A DNA stretch of 64,000 nt from Trachythela sp. YZ-2020 (GCA_016169945.1 JADLSH010000145.1:2293501-2357500), one strand, 5' to 3'; shown: positions 33,833 to 45,541, numbered from the stretch's first letter. Notes: a model not told the origin generated them from the sequence alone. Program-made: numbers and translations.

Positions 33833-35311
33833 TCAATTGATATTCTTTAAGTAATTCTTTATGTTTTTTGCCAAGGAGGCTGAGCCCTTTGTGTTCAAAT
33901 GCAGACCATAGCTATTTAGCTGGTATTTATCGATGTTACTATTGTCTATTAGACCCCAGTTTTGCTCGATACATAAATCATTAAGTAGTTTATTACATTT
34001 TGTTACCTTCGTAGCCAGAGATGGGTCATCATTTCGGGTGATGATTGATGAAAGAATCAAATCGATTTTGTTTTGCTGCTTCCTGATTCCTTTACCAAGG
34101 TTACAGATGGATTGCACCACTTTTTCTGGTGAGTTGTTCTTGATGTCGTTAGTGCCCACATGTAGTATAATAACGTCCGGCTTTGCAATTAATGCCGGCT
34201 TGACATAATGGGCCATATCAGCAGCTGTAGCACCAGGGAATGTCTTTAACTTGATATTGTGGCTTAGGCCATTTTGCAATCGCTTTTTGTTCATGTGTTT
34301 GATCATCGAATCTCCGAGAATAGCAACGGTTTGTTTCTGCTTGTCATATTTTGTTGGTCTAGGAGAATTTTGTGCTCGATTTGGGTTCTGCTCGTTATAT
34401 CTTGTTGTTGTAGTCAGATTTTGTGCTCGTTTTGTATTTTCACGTTGATGAGCATATTGCTGGCTAGACTCACTGATTGAGGGTTCGTTGATTGTTTCTT
34501 CCACGTTGAGAACAATATAAGAATTTTTCACTGGAATATTTGCCTGAAAATGTTCATTAGATTGATTTTGTTGTTCTTGTTCGACTACTAAACTAGCGTC
34601 AATTTGGTCCCCCGCGCAATCGTTAGACTCATTATTATTGTTCAATAGTCTAATGACTGTGATTAGGCTTGCTTTTTCCTCTTCAGCGTTTTTAAGCTTG
34701 CCTTGTAGGTCGGCCAGTATGTAAGTCAAATTGTTCATTCTTTCCTCCAAAGCACTGTTTTGGACTTTAAGTTCATGGTTTTCTATTTCAAGTGCAGATA
34801 TCTTTTCCTTGTCTTGATTTTTGAGGCCATTGAGTTGGTCGGAATGATCAAGTAGCGTGTTGTTAATAGCTAGCGTATTTTTTAAAAAATCTTCTGATAA
34901 CAATAGCATTCGGCTCTCTAGTTGTTTGATTATTAGTTTGAAAGAGGCCTCAAGGGAATGTTCACAATCGTTTGTTGTTTGAACTCCTTCGGCGGCTTCG
35001 TTACGGCTGACGGGAGGCAAGCCTTCGTTTGCTAAGTCTTGTGATATAGATGCCATAGAGTTGAGCTTCTCTTCAAATTCTTTTGTGAGATTGCCACTAA
35101 GTGTAATCGATTTAGTGTCAGAGTACCACCTAATAGCTATGTCCTTGTTTTCGTACAACTTTGCATGTCCTCCCGGCGTCGACCATTTTCCATCAGACAA
35201 ATTTAACGCTTCGCTGACGAACCTTTGTAAAGCTTCAAAGGACGAGGTTCGCATGTCAAAAGCATGTTGTCTTCTACATGTCCTTCTATTTTTAGACAGG
35301 ACATCCTCCAA
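33833..35311 (-). CDS. LINE ORF1 protein with SGNH esterase domain
   Basis: This is an uninterrupted 492-codon ORF. Residues about 25-85 form a small domain with L-N-L-S-D-G-K-W and P-G-G, also found in the LINE at 55.1 kb. Residues about 150-230 are predicted coiled coil, followed by a Gln/Asn-rich linker. The C-terminal 170 residues are an SGNH/GDSL hydrolase: I-L-G-D-S-M (nucleophile Ser), G-T-N-D (oxyanion Asn) and Y-G-L-H-L-N (catalytic His). Esterase-type ORF1 proteins are known from CR1/L2 LINEs, where they bind RNA and may act on membranes or lipids during retrotransposition. Confidence 0.8.
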   Translation of the reverse strand: MEDVLSKNRRTCRRQHAFDMRTSSFEALQRFVSEALNLSDGKWSTPGGHAKLYENKDIAIRWYSDTKSITLSGNLTKEFEEKLNSMASISQDLANEGLPPVSRNEAAEGVQTTNDCEHSLEASFKLIIKQLESRMLLLSEDFLKNTLAINNTLLDHSDQLNGLKNQDKEKISALEIENHELKVQNSALEERMNNLTYILADLQGKLKNAEEEKASLITVIRLLNNNNESNDCAGDQIDASLVVEQEQQNQSNEHFQANIPVKNSYIVLNVEETINEPSISESSQQYAHQRENTKRAQNLTTTTRYNEQNPNRAQNSPRPTKYDKQKQTVAILGDSMIKHMNKKRLQNGLSHNIKLKTFPGATAADMAHYVKPALIAKPDVIILHVGTNDIKNNSPEKVVQSICNLGKGIRKQQNKIDLILSSIITRNDDPSLATKVTKCNKLLNDLCIEQNWGLIDNSNIDKYQLNSYGLHLNTKGSASLAKNIKNYLKNIN

Positions 35312-35329
35312 TTTATTCGTTTGTTGAGT

Positions 35330-37503
35330 TCTAGACTTTATTCGTTTCTCAAGGCGAATAAAGATTTCAAATTCAACTCTTTGTTAGGCACCCGACCCGT
35401 TTCGGCACCAAGTCACACTAATTCAGTCAGCGATGTCAATTTACTTGTTACGATTCCCCCTGATTTAACCCTATCCGACTCTGAGAGATCTGTTATCGCG
35501 AAAGGTCTCAAATTTGTCCCCAACCCCAAGTCCCTTGACTTTTTTTCAGTTAAAGCAGATACCGAATCTTTTTTAGACGATTACGTCTTAAGGCGCACTT
35601 TCACGACAACCCCTCCGTCCATCAAAAGGACATTTTTGAGGCCATCAACCCAAAAAAATCTTCCTGGTCTCCAGAAGACCAACATGGGTCCCTAGAGCTA
35701 TTCATTCGACAATGTCGACATGACATAGAACAACTCCCCAAATGTAGGTCCAAAGGCCATCTAACTTAACTGAAGCTGAATTTAGTGCTCTCAAATCACT
35801 CCGTGTACGGGAAGACATTGTTATCAAACCTGCTGATAAGGGTGGTGCCTTGGTTGTTTGGAAAGCTGACTAATATCGCAATGAAGCTCGTCGACAATTG
35901 AGTGACAGCACCTTTTACAGCAAAATTGACAATGATTTAACTTCTACCAATCAAACCACCATTTCCACCACCATCAAAAATTTAATCGCCTCTGGTGATC
36001 TTCCTGAAACTGCCAAGCATCTCATAATCACCACACCTCGCACACCCGTCATGTACTTCTCACCCAAAATCCACAAACCCGACAACCCAGGTAGACCCAT
36101 TGTCTCTGCTTGCGGTTGTCCCACCGAGCTTATCTCTAGCTACCTCGATCGTATAATGGCGCCCTTGGTTAAGGACTTACCATCCTATATCAAGGGCACC
36201 AAACATGTTCTCCAAATCTTTCATAACATTCAATTTCATAACATTCATAAATTCATTTTCACCATGGATGTCAAATCCTTGTACACTGTCATTCCCCATC
36301 ATGATGGTTTGAGAGCACTCAAATTCTTCTTAGACAAGCGCCCCAACCAGGAACCGTCTACCACTGTTTTGATCCGTTTGACTGAATTAGTGCTCACCTT
36401 CAACAATTTTTCATTTGATGGTGAGCATTACCAACAAATAAGTGGTGTAGCCATGGGAACCAAAATGGGTCCCAACTATGCTAATCTATTTGTTGGTTTT
36501 GTGGAAAAGCAGATCTTCGAGCAATACACTGATCTCATACCTGATTACCTTGGTAGGTACATTGATGACTGTCTCGGCACAGCATCCTGTTCCCGCGGAG
36601 AGTTGGAGAAGTTTATTAACTTTGTTAATAACTTCCACCCAGCACTCCAGTTTACGTGGGAGATCAGTGAGACCAGTGTATCGTTCTTAGATATACTTGT
36701 ATCTATCAATGGCAATAGACTTGTTACTTCTGTGATCTACAAGCCGACTGACTCACATAGCTATCTTCTCTTTACTTCTTCCTACCCCAACCACACTAAA
36801 AGGTCCATTCCCTTCTCTCAGTTCCTTCGCCTTCGCCGCATTTGCAGTGAAGCTGAGGACTTCCATACCGAAAGTCAGGAAATGCCAAACTTTTTTGTCC
36901 AACGCGGTTGTCCAATCCCTCTCTTAGATTATGCCTTTTCGAAGGCCTCCAATATTCCCCGATCCGAAACCCTTAGAGACCATGTGTTCTCGGTTACCAT
37001 CAATTTCAAAGTTTGGGATGTCATTAGGAAGAATTTTCATATCTTGAAAAACGACCCTGAAACATCTTCCATTTTCACCAATAATCCCTTAGTCTCGTTT
37101 CGACATAGTAAAAATATCCGTGAAACCCTAGTCCACAGCTCTCTACCACAGGACTCGTCGTCACCTAATGGCACGTTAAGCGTTTCCTTGCGGTGTGAAG
37201 CTGTGTAAAACCTGTAGGTATATAGATTCTTCCACTACTATTTCGACACCAAAATCTAAGTACACTATTAAGCACCATTTCACGTGCACCTCCTCTCACC
37301 TCATCTACTGTATTTCATGCAGTAAATGTGGGATGCTCTATATTGGTGAAACTGGTAGATATTTAAGGATAAGGTTTGGTGGGCATCGTCGTGCTGTCGT
37401 AAACATTAATGATGCCAAACAACCTGTTGCCAGACATTTCAACACTGGCAATTACAGTGTTTCAGATATGAAAATTCTCTCTGTGTCCCATTTCTGGTAT
37501 TAA
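35330..37503 (+). pseudogene. Penelope-like ORF: RT and GIY-YIG endonuclease
   Basis: After the LINE the Penelope frame resumes with S-R-L-Y-S-F-L-K and, near 35480, L-S-D-S-E-R-S-V-I and K-F-V-P-N-P. Frames change near 35700 and a TAA interrupts at about 35871 (K-A-D-stop-Y-R-N). The RT frame 35898-37208 holds P-K-I-H-K-P, M-D-V-K-S-L-Y, G-V-A-M-G-T-K-M-G-P and R-Y-I-D-D-C-L-G. After a frameshift near 37200 the GIY-YIG module follows: C-K-T-C, C-S-K-C-G-M-L-Y-I-G-E-T-G and the Arg of R-F-G-G-H-R-R. RT makes cDNA and GIY-YIG nicks the target. This copy is inactive. Confidence 0.8.
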
Positions 37504-37808
37504 CGATAGCCGCAAAAACCAAGAAATGCGTCTCATTTCCCAATTAACTTGGCACCATTCATCCTCTCGGCATTAATGAGCGCCTCTCTTACGTCTAACT
37601 CCTATCTGTTTATGCATGCCGTCAGCAGATACTCTACATCTCACCTTATCTAATATTTCGTTCCTTGTATTCTGTCTTTCTTGCTTTGTTATCTTTATTC
37701 GCTGCTCATTATATGCTAATATATTTTGTGATGTGATTTCCATATTTTGTTTATAGTTTTTTTGATTAAATCCATCTGATTGGTTTATTTTTATCACGTG
37801 ATCAAATT
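37404..37808 (+). repeat. 3' pseudo-LTR of the Penelope-like element
   Basis: From GATGCCAAACAACCTGTTGC to TATCACGTGATC the sequence repeats that at 26408-26706, 28893-28940 and 29912-29973. The direct repeat thus brackets the ORF. The 3' copy stops before the hammerhead-like motif. Confidence 0.75.
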
Positions 37809-38059
37809 CGCCCGGAAGCACAAATAACATTAGGAAAATATCGGTATGCGGTAATTTTCATCGATGCGAGGACCTATATGACGTCAGCAACGGTGAGGAC
37901 ACTTTTTGACCTCGAGCACTCAGTCTAATTAGTATAGGTCAGTGATACAGACCCATCCCACTCTCAGGAATGTAAACAATTTGATGATAGGAGTTATAAT
38001 AACTTGATAATTGTTCCCCTTACCAAACCCAATTCAAGAGGTGGAAAAGGTAATAAATT

Positions 38060-40018
38060 GAATGGAATAAAGTTATTCCATCTATCTCAACGCACAGTCA
38101 CTTAAAAACAGAGGTCACTTAATCCAAATAAAAGAGCTGGTCACAACCAAAAATGTTGATATTCTTGCAATATCGGAGTCATGACTTAACTTATCCACGT
38201 CTAATTCTGAGATAGAAATCCTAGGTTACAAATTATACAGACTCGACCGTAAGCACAAGCAGGGTGGTGGTGTGTGTATCGGCTATGTGCGTAACAATTT
38301 TAAGACAAAAGTGTTGAAAGATCTTTCGTACATATCTACTTTAGTTTTCCACCAATCATGGATACAGATACATGTGAAAGAAAATAAATCATTAAATGTC
38401 TGTGCTACTTGTAGACCCCCAGACTGCCCGATAACCTGCATTAGAGATGAATTCAAATCTAAGTACACCGAAACCCTATTGATGAGCAAACAGATCGTTA
38501 TTGTGGGTGATTTAAACTGCAATCTTCTCAAAATATCTTGTTTGGAAGCAAAGACACTATTAGACACCTGTTCCGAATTGCATTTAGTTCAACTCATTAA
38601 AGAGCCAACAAAGATAACCACACAAACGAGATCATTATTAGACGTCGATCATCGTGATTTCGTCTCTTAAAGTTAAAGACAGTGGTGTCGTAGATATTGG
38701 CATTTAGTGATCATTGTTTGGTCTATTTCACACTGAAATTAAAGACCAATAAACCCAAGTCCAAATATTTAAATATGAGAAGTTACAAGAATTTCGATCC
38801 AGTTTGTTTCAATACAGAGCTCTCGCAATTTCCCTTCCGTGAGATATACTCTACTAACGACGTGAATCTAAAACTTGACTGTTTCAATCAATTATTCTTA
38901 AATACTCTAAACAATCATGCGCCAATTAAGAATATTAGAATTAGAGGAAGATCTCACCCGTTCACCAACAAAAATATAAAACAGCTAATGAATTTAGGAG
39001 ACAGAAAGTTAAAGATATTTAAACGTTCACATAATATAGAAGATTGGGAAGTTTATAAGCGACTTAGGAACTCCGTCTTTAAGAACAACGGAATGCAATT
39101 ATATACGCAGTCAAATCGAGAAATATAAGGGAAATTCGAGATCCGTGTGGAAGGTGATCGGAGGGTGCTAAAGAATCGACGGAACCACAAAATAATAGCC
39201 GATGAATTTAATACCTAATTCACTTCTGTGGGAAAATAACAGCGGACAAGGTAAAGAAACTAGCAAAGGATAACGGTATCCCGATAACTTCTCCTCCGTC
39301 ACATGTGACTACTGCTGAAACGTTTGAGTTTAGTTCAGTTACTCGTGATAAAATTCGAAAAATAATCATACAATCGTCGTCAAATAAAGCTCCGAGCCCC
39401 GAGATTATCTTAGACCCACTTACAGACGTTATTAACTTCTCTTTGATGACATCAACGTATCCCTCGTTCTGGAAATTAGCGGAAGTGATACCACTACACA
39501 AGGAAGGCGACCACGAAGTCGCGTCAAATAATCAACCTGTGTCATTAATTATTGGCAACTTTGTCAAAAATATGTGATATGGAAAAATACAGTCATATAT
39601 AACCATACCTAACTTAAAGGTAACATTGAACTCAAAATAAGCAGCAACATATATGCGTATGTTTCAAAATTTATCGATATCGTAATAGTTATTCATACAG
39701 TAGTTTTCGTCGCGCCATAATTATTCCCACGCGGTCTATTCCCGCCATCGGGGTTAGAATATCGCAACAATTTTTTACCAAACGTTCCTCGGAAATCGCA
39801 ATTGTGAATATTTATGAGACGCAATGCATTGCGGGAAGACCACGATCCTCCTCTGGGTCCAACACGTCGGATGTTAACATAAAAAGATCCAATAAGCCAG
39901 AACTGTGCAGCTAAACCAATTACAGGGATCTCCAAATACGATAATATATCTCCGGCTTTAGAAACACTTGGTTGGTCACCAATTAAAGAACATTTGATGT
40001 ACAGAGATGCTGCATTAA
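38060..40018 (+). pseudogene. CR1/jockey-like LINE fragment, 5' portion
   Basis: The endonuclease region begins near 38080 (Y-L-N-A-Q-S-L-K-N). It shows I-L-A-I-S-E-S, K-Q-G-G-G-V-C-I and I-V-I-V-G-D-L-N-C-N, then a linker frame (38697-39128) with A-F-S-D-H-C-L-V. The RT start (39305-39577) has A-P-S-P-E-I-I and V-I-P-L-H-K-E-G-D. RT core and catalytic box are missing: after about 350 bp of unrelated sequence (39590-39925) the frame resumes only in the C-terminal domain (I-S-P-A-L-E-T-L-G-W, Y-R-D-A-A-L). Confidence 0.75.
39590..39925. other. Unassigned insert within the LINE
   Basis: This stretch replaces the RT core of the surrounding LINE. It has several CpG-containing segments but no ORF, TIR or motif that I recognise. 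Confidence 0.35.
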
Positions 40019-41261
40019 TAGGCCGTAGGATGAGCATCCAAAAGATGCTTAGAAAACGGATTCCGTTGCACCCCTCGTGGAACTACATAATTTTCACATG
40101 AATCAATAGATAAAAACTTACTTTATCAGAATCCGTTGCTCCCCAAGCAAAACAGGTGCACAATTGGGAAAAAAATCCCGCCAAAGTTTGCTATTTTCGC
40201 GCTTCGAAATATTCGAACCGCCATTGTTTTGGTAGCAAATACGCATGCGCAGTCAGCAAAACTCGCACTGCGCACGCGCACAAACACGCACATGCTTCGA
40301 AGTGGAAACACGCTTAGTTATGCAAAACAATCATGGCTGAAGATATTTATAAAACTCGAATATCCTCATGTTTTATGCATTTTTATGGCGTTACGGAGCA
40401 ACTTTGCAAAGTTACACGCCAAAGGCTTAAGAGATTTCTTGAGTGTAGGTCTAAATAGGCCAAACTTAAATGTCAACAAGCTGAAATAGCTAAGAAATCG
40501 TACGAGAACATCGATGACGGATCTGTCAATTCATAGAATGGTACAATCATGAAATGCTCGAAGAGATTTTGTGATGAAGAGAAGATCCGTAGACAACAGA
40601 GAAAAGAAGAAAAAGGAGAAGGAACTAGCTCTAAAACTGTTACTTCTACCGAAGAACCACATGTGGAAGTGGAGCCAAATAGCCAATAGAACCAAGGCGA
40701 AAAAGTACACGTCAATCGACTCAATCAGTCGTAGAACCTAATAAGACCCTGCCTAAAAGAAACGAGCATGTACTCCCAGAGATATGTATTATTTGTGGAA
40801 GAGACGCCTCTTGGTTCTCACTAGACAAGGTATGGTCATTTTGACAGGTACATACTACTACTAGCGCAATGTGCACAACATTCTCGGGTTTGGTTTTAAA
40901 ATATCTTGAATTGTGATCAATTAAGTTTATTTAGGGTAAAGTAGTTTCTAATGCTACAAACATCCAACCTTGTTATTAGCAGATATTTAGTTTAATAATT
41001 TTGTTTTACACCAGGTAACTAAGAAGAGAAGCAGAACCCCACTCATGTTGGCAGAAACAATTGATGCTGGTCTTCTACGTACAGCTGCCGAGAGAAAGAA
41101 TGATGAACGGATACTTGTGCAAATCCAGGGGAAAGACTGTGCGCTATCACAAAGTTTGCTACTGCAATTATACAAAATTTCTCACCAGAGAGACGAAGAA
41201 GCAATCGGAGACTGAAAGATCTACATTAGTGTACGAGAAGTCTTATGATGTCTTCTGTAAT

Positions 41262-41896
41262 GCATCAGTCAAATCCAAGCGTGCCCATCCCCCGGGCCAC
41301 CGTGGGGGCATTTGACACTTTGGCTCCTCCCTGGGGTGGGGGATTTGAAAGCTAATGTTAGCCCGGGGTAGGGCATTAGAAAATTTTCTATTTTGAACCT
41401 AATAAAACCATTTGGCCAAATAGAAAGACTTCGGCTTTGTGGTGCCAGTGTAGGTAAGTTTCGAACCGGGGGCCCTTTGTCTGGAGCGGACGAAGGGTCT
41501 CCCGCTCGAAACGTTGTAGTTCTCGTTGCTCAAAGCTTAGACTTAATTTGGCTGCAATGTTCCACATTATTTTGCTCCTAACGAAGCATGGTTTGTTCAT
41601 ACGGACACAATGCCAATTTGATATAGTTTTTTAACATACAGTACATGTGTAAAAAATTATTAATATTTGCTATGTAGTTGTTTTGCCTTGTACCAACATT
41701 AACGTGCTTATATTTTGTAATATCTGCTTTCAAAAGTGGAATAAGGTTCCCCGGGGTAGGGAATTTGCCACTGACTTGTGGCCCCACCATGGGGCATTTT
41801 CACTTGTTTGTGACCCCACCGGGGGGCATTAGCACCATTTTTACAAAATTTGTCAAATTCCCGGGGGGGATGGGTACGCTTGGATTTGACTGATGC
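41262..41896. mobile_element. Nested inverted-repeat element with CCCGGGG-rich ends
   Basis: The left end GCATCAGTCAAATCCAAGCG matches in reverse complement the right end CGCTTGGATTTGACTGATGC. Inside each end are repeated C/G blocks around GGGGGCATTTGAC and CCCCACC. It interrupts the cysteine-rich gene. A GTAA on both sides could be a short TSD but is ambiguous. Confidence 0.7.
41484..41520 (+). ncRNA. Second hammerhead-like motif
   Basis: The segment GGACGAAGGGTCTCCCGCTC then GAAACGTT resembles the motif at 30035-30072 (GACGAAGGG, CGCTCGAAACG). It suggests a remnant of a Penelope pseudo-LTR or retrozyme-like sequence inside the foldback element. Conservation of the core is incomplete. Confidence 0.3.
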
Positions 41897-43513
41897 GTAA
41901 GAAAGTAATGGAGACGGAGGTCATCGGAAATAAGCAAATAAAGTATATGAAAGATTTGCTGGAGAAATTTGTTATCATCGCTAAGGACCACTGAGAATGT
42001 GGATGCATCTAAATATAGAGCTTTTAAACTCAAGCAACGACTGATGAAAAGTTATCCCCAACTTGTGTTCTGTGTACCGAAAATGAGAAATGTAAGTGAG
42101 ATTGTATAATTATGTGGAAAATTTGGATTCTTCTGAATTGGTTGAGGAACATATGTCAAATAAGTCTGAAAACAACAATGAAGAGAGCTGTACCATTGAT
42201 GATGATGATCTGAATTCCAACACAGAAACTGAGGGAAATTCTAAATCGTTCCTTGCTATTCTAGATAGTGGCTAAATACCAACTTATGTCACAATATAAT
42301 ATATGTAATAGTTCAAATACGAGAAGTAGAACTTTACCAGACAAAAGCCAGGACAGCTTATTGTAGAATACATGCAATCTCGTTTTGAGTGTAGGCCCTT
42401 GGCCAGGATCCAATAAGTGGGATTTTATTGCACTGATGAAAATCTGGGCTCAAGGATGAAAACATTTCTTTCAATTATAGATAGTTATGATGAAATTATG
42501 GATTTTATATTTCCTCCCAATTGATCTTTTTTTATGATGAATTTCGAGTTGGTGCCCGGGACATGTTTCTTTCAATTAGAGGTTTTCCTAGGAGTTTATA
42601 TAAATATCCCTTAAAGCCCGGGACCAACTGGGAAACATTGTTGCGCAAAGATATTTGTCATATTATTTGTCTTACCAATGTTTCGGTTTGTCATATTGTC
42701 CTACCAGCGTCGGCAAACGGAGAAAGGGTGTTTCATCAAATGTTTCTGAATTTGGTAGGAAATATTTTTGCTTTCTGGGAAGCAAATTTTGTTTCTGCAA
42801 TAAAAGCCAAATGTTTCCAGATGTGGGAGACAGGGAAACATTTGAGCAAATATTGAAAATCACGAATATTTCCGCGACAATGTTTCTTACGTTTGGCCAA
42901 GACTTTAGTTTAGTGAAATATTTAATTTGTTCCTTGATCGTGTGAATTGTATGTATATTTATATATTCTCTGTCCTGTTTGATACAGGTGGGTTTTTTAC
43001 CTCACACAAATTTGTATTGAATTAGGATGTTGATAAGTAGAATTACACGTTAAAACGGTATTTTGAAACAACAGCCAATGAATTGAAGTGATTTAGCATA
43101 TAAGCAAGCAAAATGTACAATGTGTTTTAAACAATATTTAATGTGTGTGTATTTATTCGTTAATATTACAAGGTTTTATCTCTATTCCGTGATTTTATTT
43201 TGTTGTTTTTACGGGGGAAATCGGGGAAAACCCACAGGGAAAATCCATTTTTCTGTCTGCGCGTGCGCAGTGCGAGTTTGGCTGACAAGCGCATGCGTAT
43301 TTGCTACCAAAACAATGGCGGTTCGAATATTTCGAAGCGCGAAAATAGCAAACTTTGGAGGGATTTTTTTCCCAATTGTGCACCTGTTTCGCTTGGGGAG
43401 CAACGGATTCTGATAAAGTAAGCTTTTATCTATTGATTCATGTGAAAATTACGCAGTTCCACGAGGGGTGCAACGGAATTGCATCTTTTGGATGCTCATC
43501 CTACGGCCTATAA

Positions 43514-43925
43514 CGTACAAATGCGTAAATGATCAAGCACTTTTATACCTTTGTCACAAGTTTGAGTAGAGAACTCAAATTCATGATCGTGCTACTAGAA
43601 ATAATAAAGATCTCGATATCCCGAAGTATCGGACAGATAATTTATCCCAAAGATGTTTTAAATATAGAGGAACTAAAATATGGAACGCTCTGGACAAACA
43701 ATTAAAACTGAACTAAAATCAGACTTTTAATGGAACATTTATAATAAATTTTAACACTTTTTTAAATCATTACATTGTCTATATAACTCGTAAATATCTC
43801 ACTTGTAAATAGTATTTATATTTAATCTTTGGTGTACTTTTTAAAATTTTATGTAAATTGTCATTGAAAAAACCATTAGGAGTCACTTGGAATGTCAATT
43901 AATATATATATAAATATGTAAATAG
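43514..43925 (+). pseudogene. LINE C-terminal end and 3' UTR (continuation of 38060-40018)
   Basis: Directly after the TIR element the frame continues T-Y-K-C-V-N-D-Q-A-L-L-Y-L, then a run with H-D-R-A-T-R-N and F-K-Y-R-G-T-K-I-W-N-A-L, and a stop near 43720. An AT-rich tail follows. It is the natural continuation of the LINE C-terminal domain broken at 40018. Confidence 0.75.
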
Positions 43926-44797
43926 GCCTTACTAGCTTAGCTACATGAGCGGAATCCTTGCAATTGTGCGTCAATGTTGAATGGAGATAGTAATATTAAT
44001 GAAATCAGCCAAAAACAATTCGAGGTAGCGAAAGCGCTGTATTTCCTCTATCTTAACTGGGAGTTGTAGTCGGCCCCGCACTATCCAGCCGCGCAAGGAG
44101 GCATCGGTTTCAAATCAATAACGTCCAGAATACAGGCTCCGAATGCTTTGAGTTCCTTTTTCATGCAATGAAATGGACTATCTATAATTCAACTGCAGCC
44201 TTTAGGGATTGGTGACAATGCAACTGCCTACTGGCATTAGAGAGTCGTAACGCGTCTACATAGGCCATGCTAATTATGACGATGCTCACCTCATTTTATG
44301 CTAATGATGATGCTTCCCTTTAATTTGCTTCCCCCAGCTCCTCCCCCAGAAAAAAAAAGGCTCGAACGGCACCTATATTACTACTAAAATAAACAATACA
44401 AAATACAAATACAAACCTAAATTCAAACGTCCCGAATACGTATAGAAATACATAAAAATAGAATAAAACATTCAAATGTACCTGACTTTTGCCCTTTGTA
44501 GAATAAAAGAAACATGTGTTCTATCACGTGACATATCATTTTTTAACCGTCGTTGTTACCCCCCTTGTTAACCCCCCTGTTACATCATGCTCTTGCGACA
44601 AATAGCACATATTAAAATTAAACATAACATTAAATTAAAGTTTAGTACAATTAGTAGCATTTTAACATTCATCTTATTATCTGCTCTGGACGCCGACGCC
44701 AAGTAAAAAGCCCCACTAAAAGTACAGGCGAGCTAAAAATAAAAGTTGTACTGCGTGCATGCTAGTGAACCTATCGTGGCCTCTCTCGATGCATATA
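43926..44797. other. Stretch without recognised genes
   Basis: I see no recognisable ORF or RNA. A pyrimidine/purine-biased patch is near 44330-44360. Confidence 0.35.
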
Positions 44798-45541
44798 CAG
44801 GGAGTCCCCAAAAAAATTTCCCCGACCATATTGTGTGGTATTAATCGCTAGATTTAATGAAAGTTTCAGGTTTCTAGATTGCATGGATGGAATAACTATC
44901 ATATTATGCCAATACATCGATATTTGACTGACCAATGTAACCAACCGTTTGCCTTCTAGATTCACTTAAGGTGGCGTCACCAATCTTGCAACCTGTCCAA
45001 GTTATTGAAATTTGGGTAAACGTATTTCAATACTTTAGAAAGATTTTTCAAGAGAATACCTACCTATGATCTCTAAAACTTATTATTTGTTGTCCCCATT
45101 GTCAGGACTTCGTTTCATGTAGAGATTAGTAAGAAGGATGCAAAAGCCCTGCCTAGATGGGTAAATGCCCAGATTTGCTGTTTTTCATCCATTTTGTCCC
45201 AAAACAACAATTCAGTTTAAATCCTTTCCCTGCTTGGGCTTCTGCCTCATTTTTATTAATCTTTACAATAAAACAATTCTCGATATTAGCAACAACAAAT
45301 AATGAGTTTTGGAGTAGATAGCAGCCATTTGCTTTCAAAATCCTTTCTGAAATGTTTCAAAATTCGTTTAACCCAATTTCCATAATTTGGACAAGTCGCA
45401 ATATTGGTGTCGCCACTGCTATTTTTATCAGTCAAATAGCAGTGGATTGACATGATACGTTTGTTGTTCCATCCAGTGAAAAAATTTGATTCTCCCATTA
45501 AAGCTAAAATATGATGGGGCACATTTTTTGGAACACCCTGT
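44798..45541. mobile_element. Mariner-type non-autonomous element
   Basis: The ends CAGGGAGTCCCCAAAAAAAT and ATTTTTTGGAACACCCTG are imperfect inverted repeats flanked by TA on each side. This is typical of Tc1/mariner elements, whose TIRs often begin CAGGGTGTTCC. Minus-strand ORFs inside are short and unrecognised, so no transposase can be claimed. Confidence 0.6.

Larger units (their letters stand above)
30538..35330 (-). mobile_element. Nearly full-length LINE, esterase-type ORF1 (CR1/L2 group)
   Basis: On the minus strand there is a short 5' leader, ORF1 (35311-33833), ORF2 (about 33830-30796) and a 3' UTR ending at CTGAAGGGCTACCGT and a (AATAAT)n tail. The element lies within the Penelope ORF. 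ORF1 is open; ORF2 needs three frame corrections. A family member occurs at 16865-18722. Confidence 0.85.
26405..37808 (+). mobile_element. Composite Penelope-like element, repeatedly invaded
   Basis: Read on the plus strand the pieces join into one element. They are a GIY-YIG C-terminus and 3' UTR acting as 5' pseudo-LTR (26408-26706, 28893-28940, 29912-30190), an ORF start (30195-30537), the rest of the ORF (35330-37503) and a 3' pseudo-LTR (about 37404-37808). The tail sequence (CATCTGATTGGTTTATTTTT ... TATCACGTGATC) is present in both pseudo-LTRs. Three later insertions interrupt it: a hAT element, a Mutator-like element and an antisense LINE. Frameshifts and a stop at about 35871 make it inactive. 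Confidence 0.8.
40480..42280 (+). pseudogene. Broken cysteine-rich gene carried by the TIR element
   Basis: Pieces in several frames read a charged region near 40550-40690, then I-C-I-I-C-G-R-D-A (C-x2-C). A probable intron (donor near 40829, acceptor CACCAG before 41016) leads to A-G-L-L-R-T-A-A-E-R-K-N-D-E-R. This is followed by Y-H-K-V-C-Y-C-N-Y-T-K-F-L and, after a nested insertion, M-K-S-Y-P-Q-L-V-F-C-V-P and an acidic tail to 42276. I recognise this as a zinc-finger-like Cys/His protein abundant in cnidarian genomes but know no function. Multiple frameshifts and the insertion at 41262 make it dead. Confidence 0.5.
40016..43513. mobile_element. 3.5-kb TIR element with TAA target duplication
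   Basis: The element proper (40019-43510) begins TAGGCCGTAGGATGAGCATC and ends with its reverse complement. Arms are about 275 bp, CpG-rich, and include GCAAATACGCATGCGC. TAA occurs at 40016-40018 and 43511-43513. Deleting the element plus one TAA joins the LINE codons on either side in frame as A-A-L-T-Y-K-C-V-N, which confirms the boundary. A TWA 3-bp TSD fits PIF/Harbinger. The only gene inside is a broken cysteine-rich ORF, not a DDE transposase. Confidence 0.8.

Noticed and set aside
45153..45522. Mariner transposase on the minus strand of the element at 44.8-45.5 kb
   Set aside because: The overlapping minus-strand ORFs show no D,D34D/E-type motifs and could be chance.
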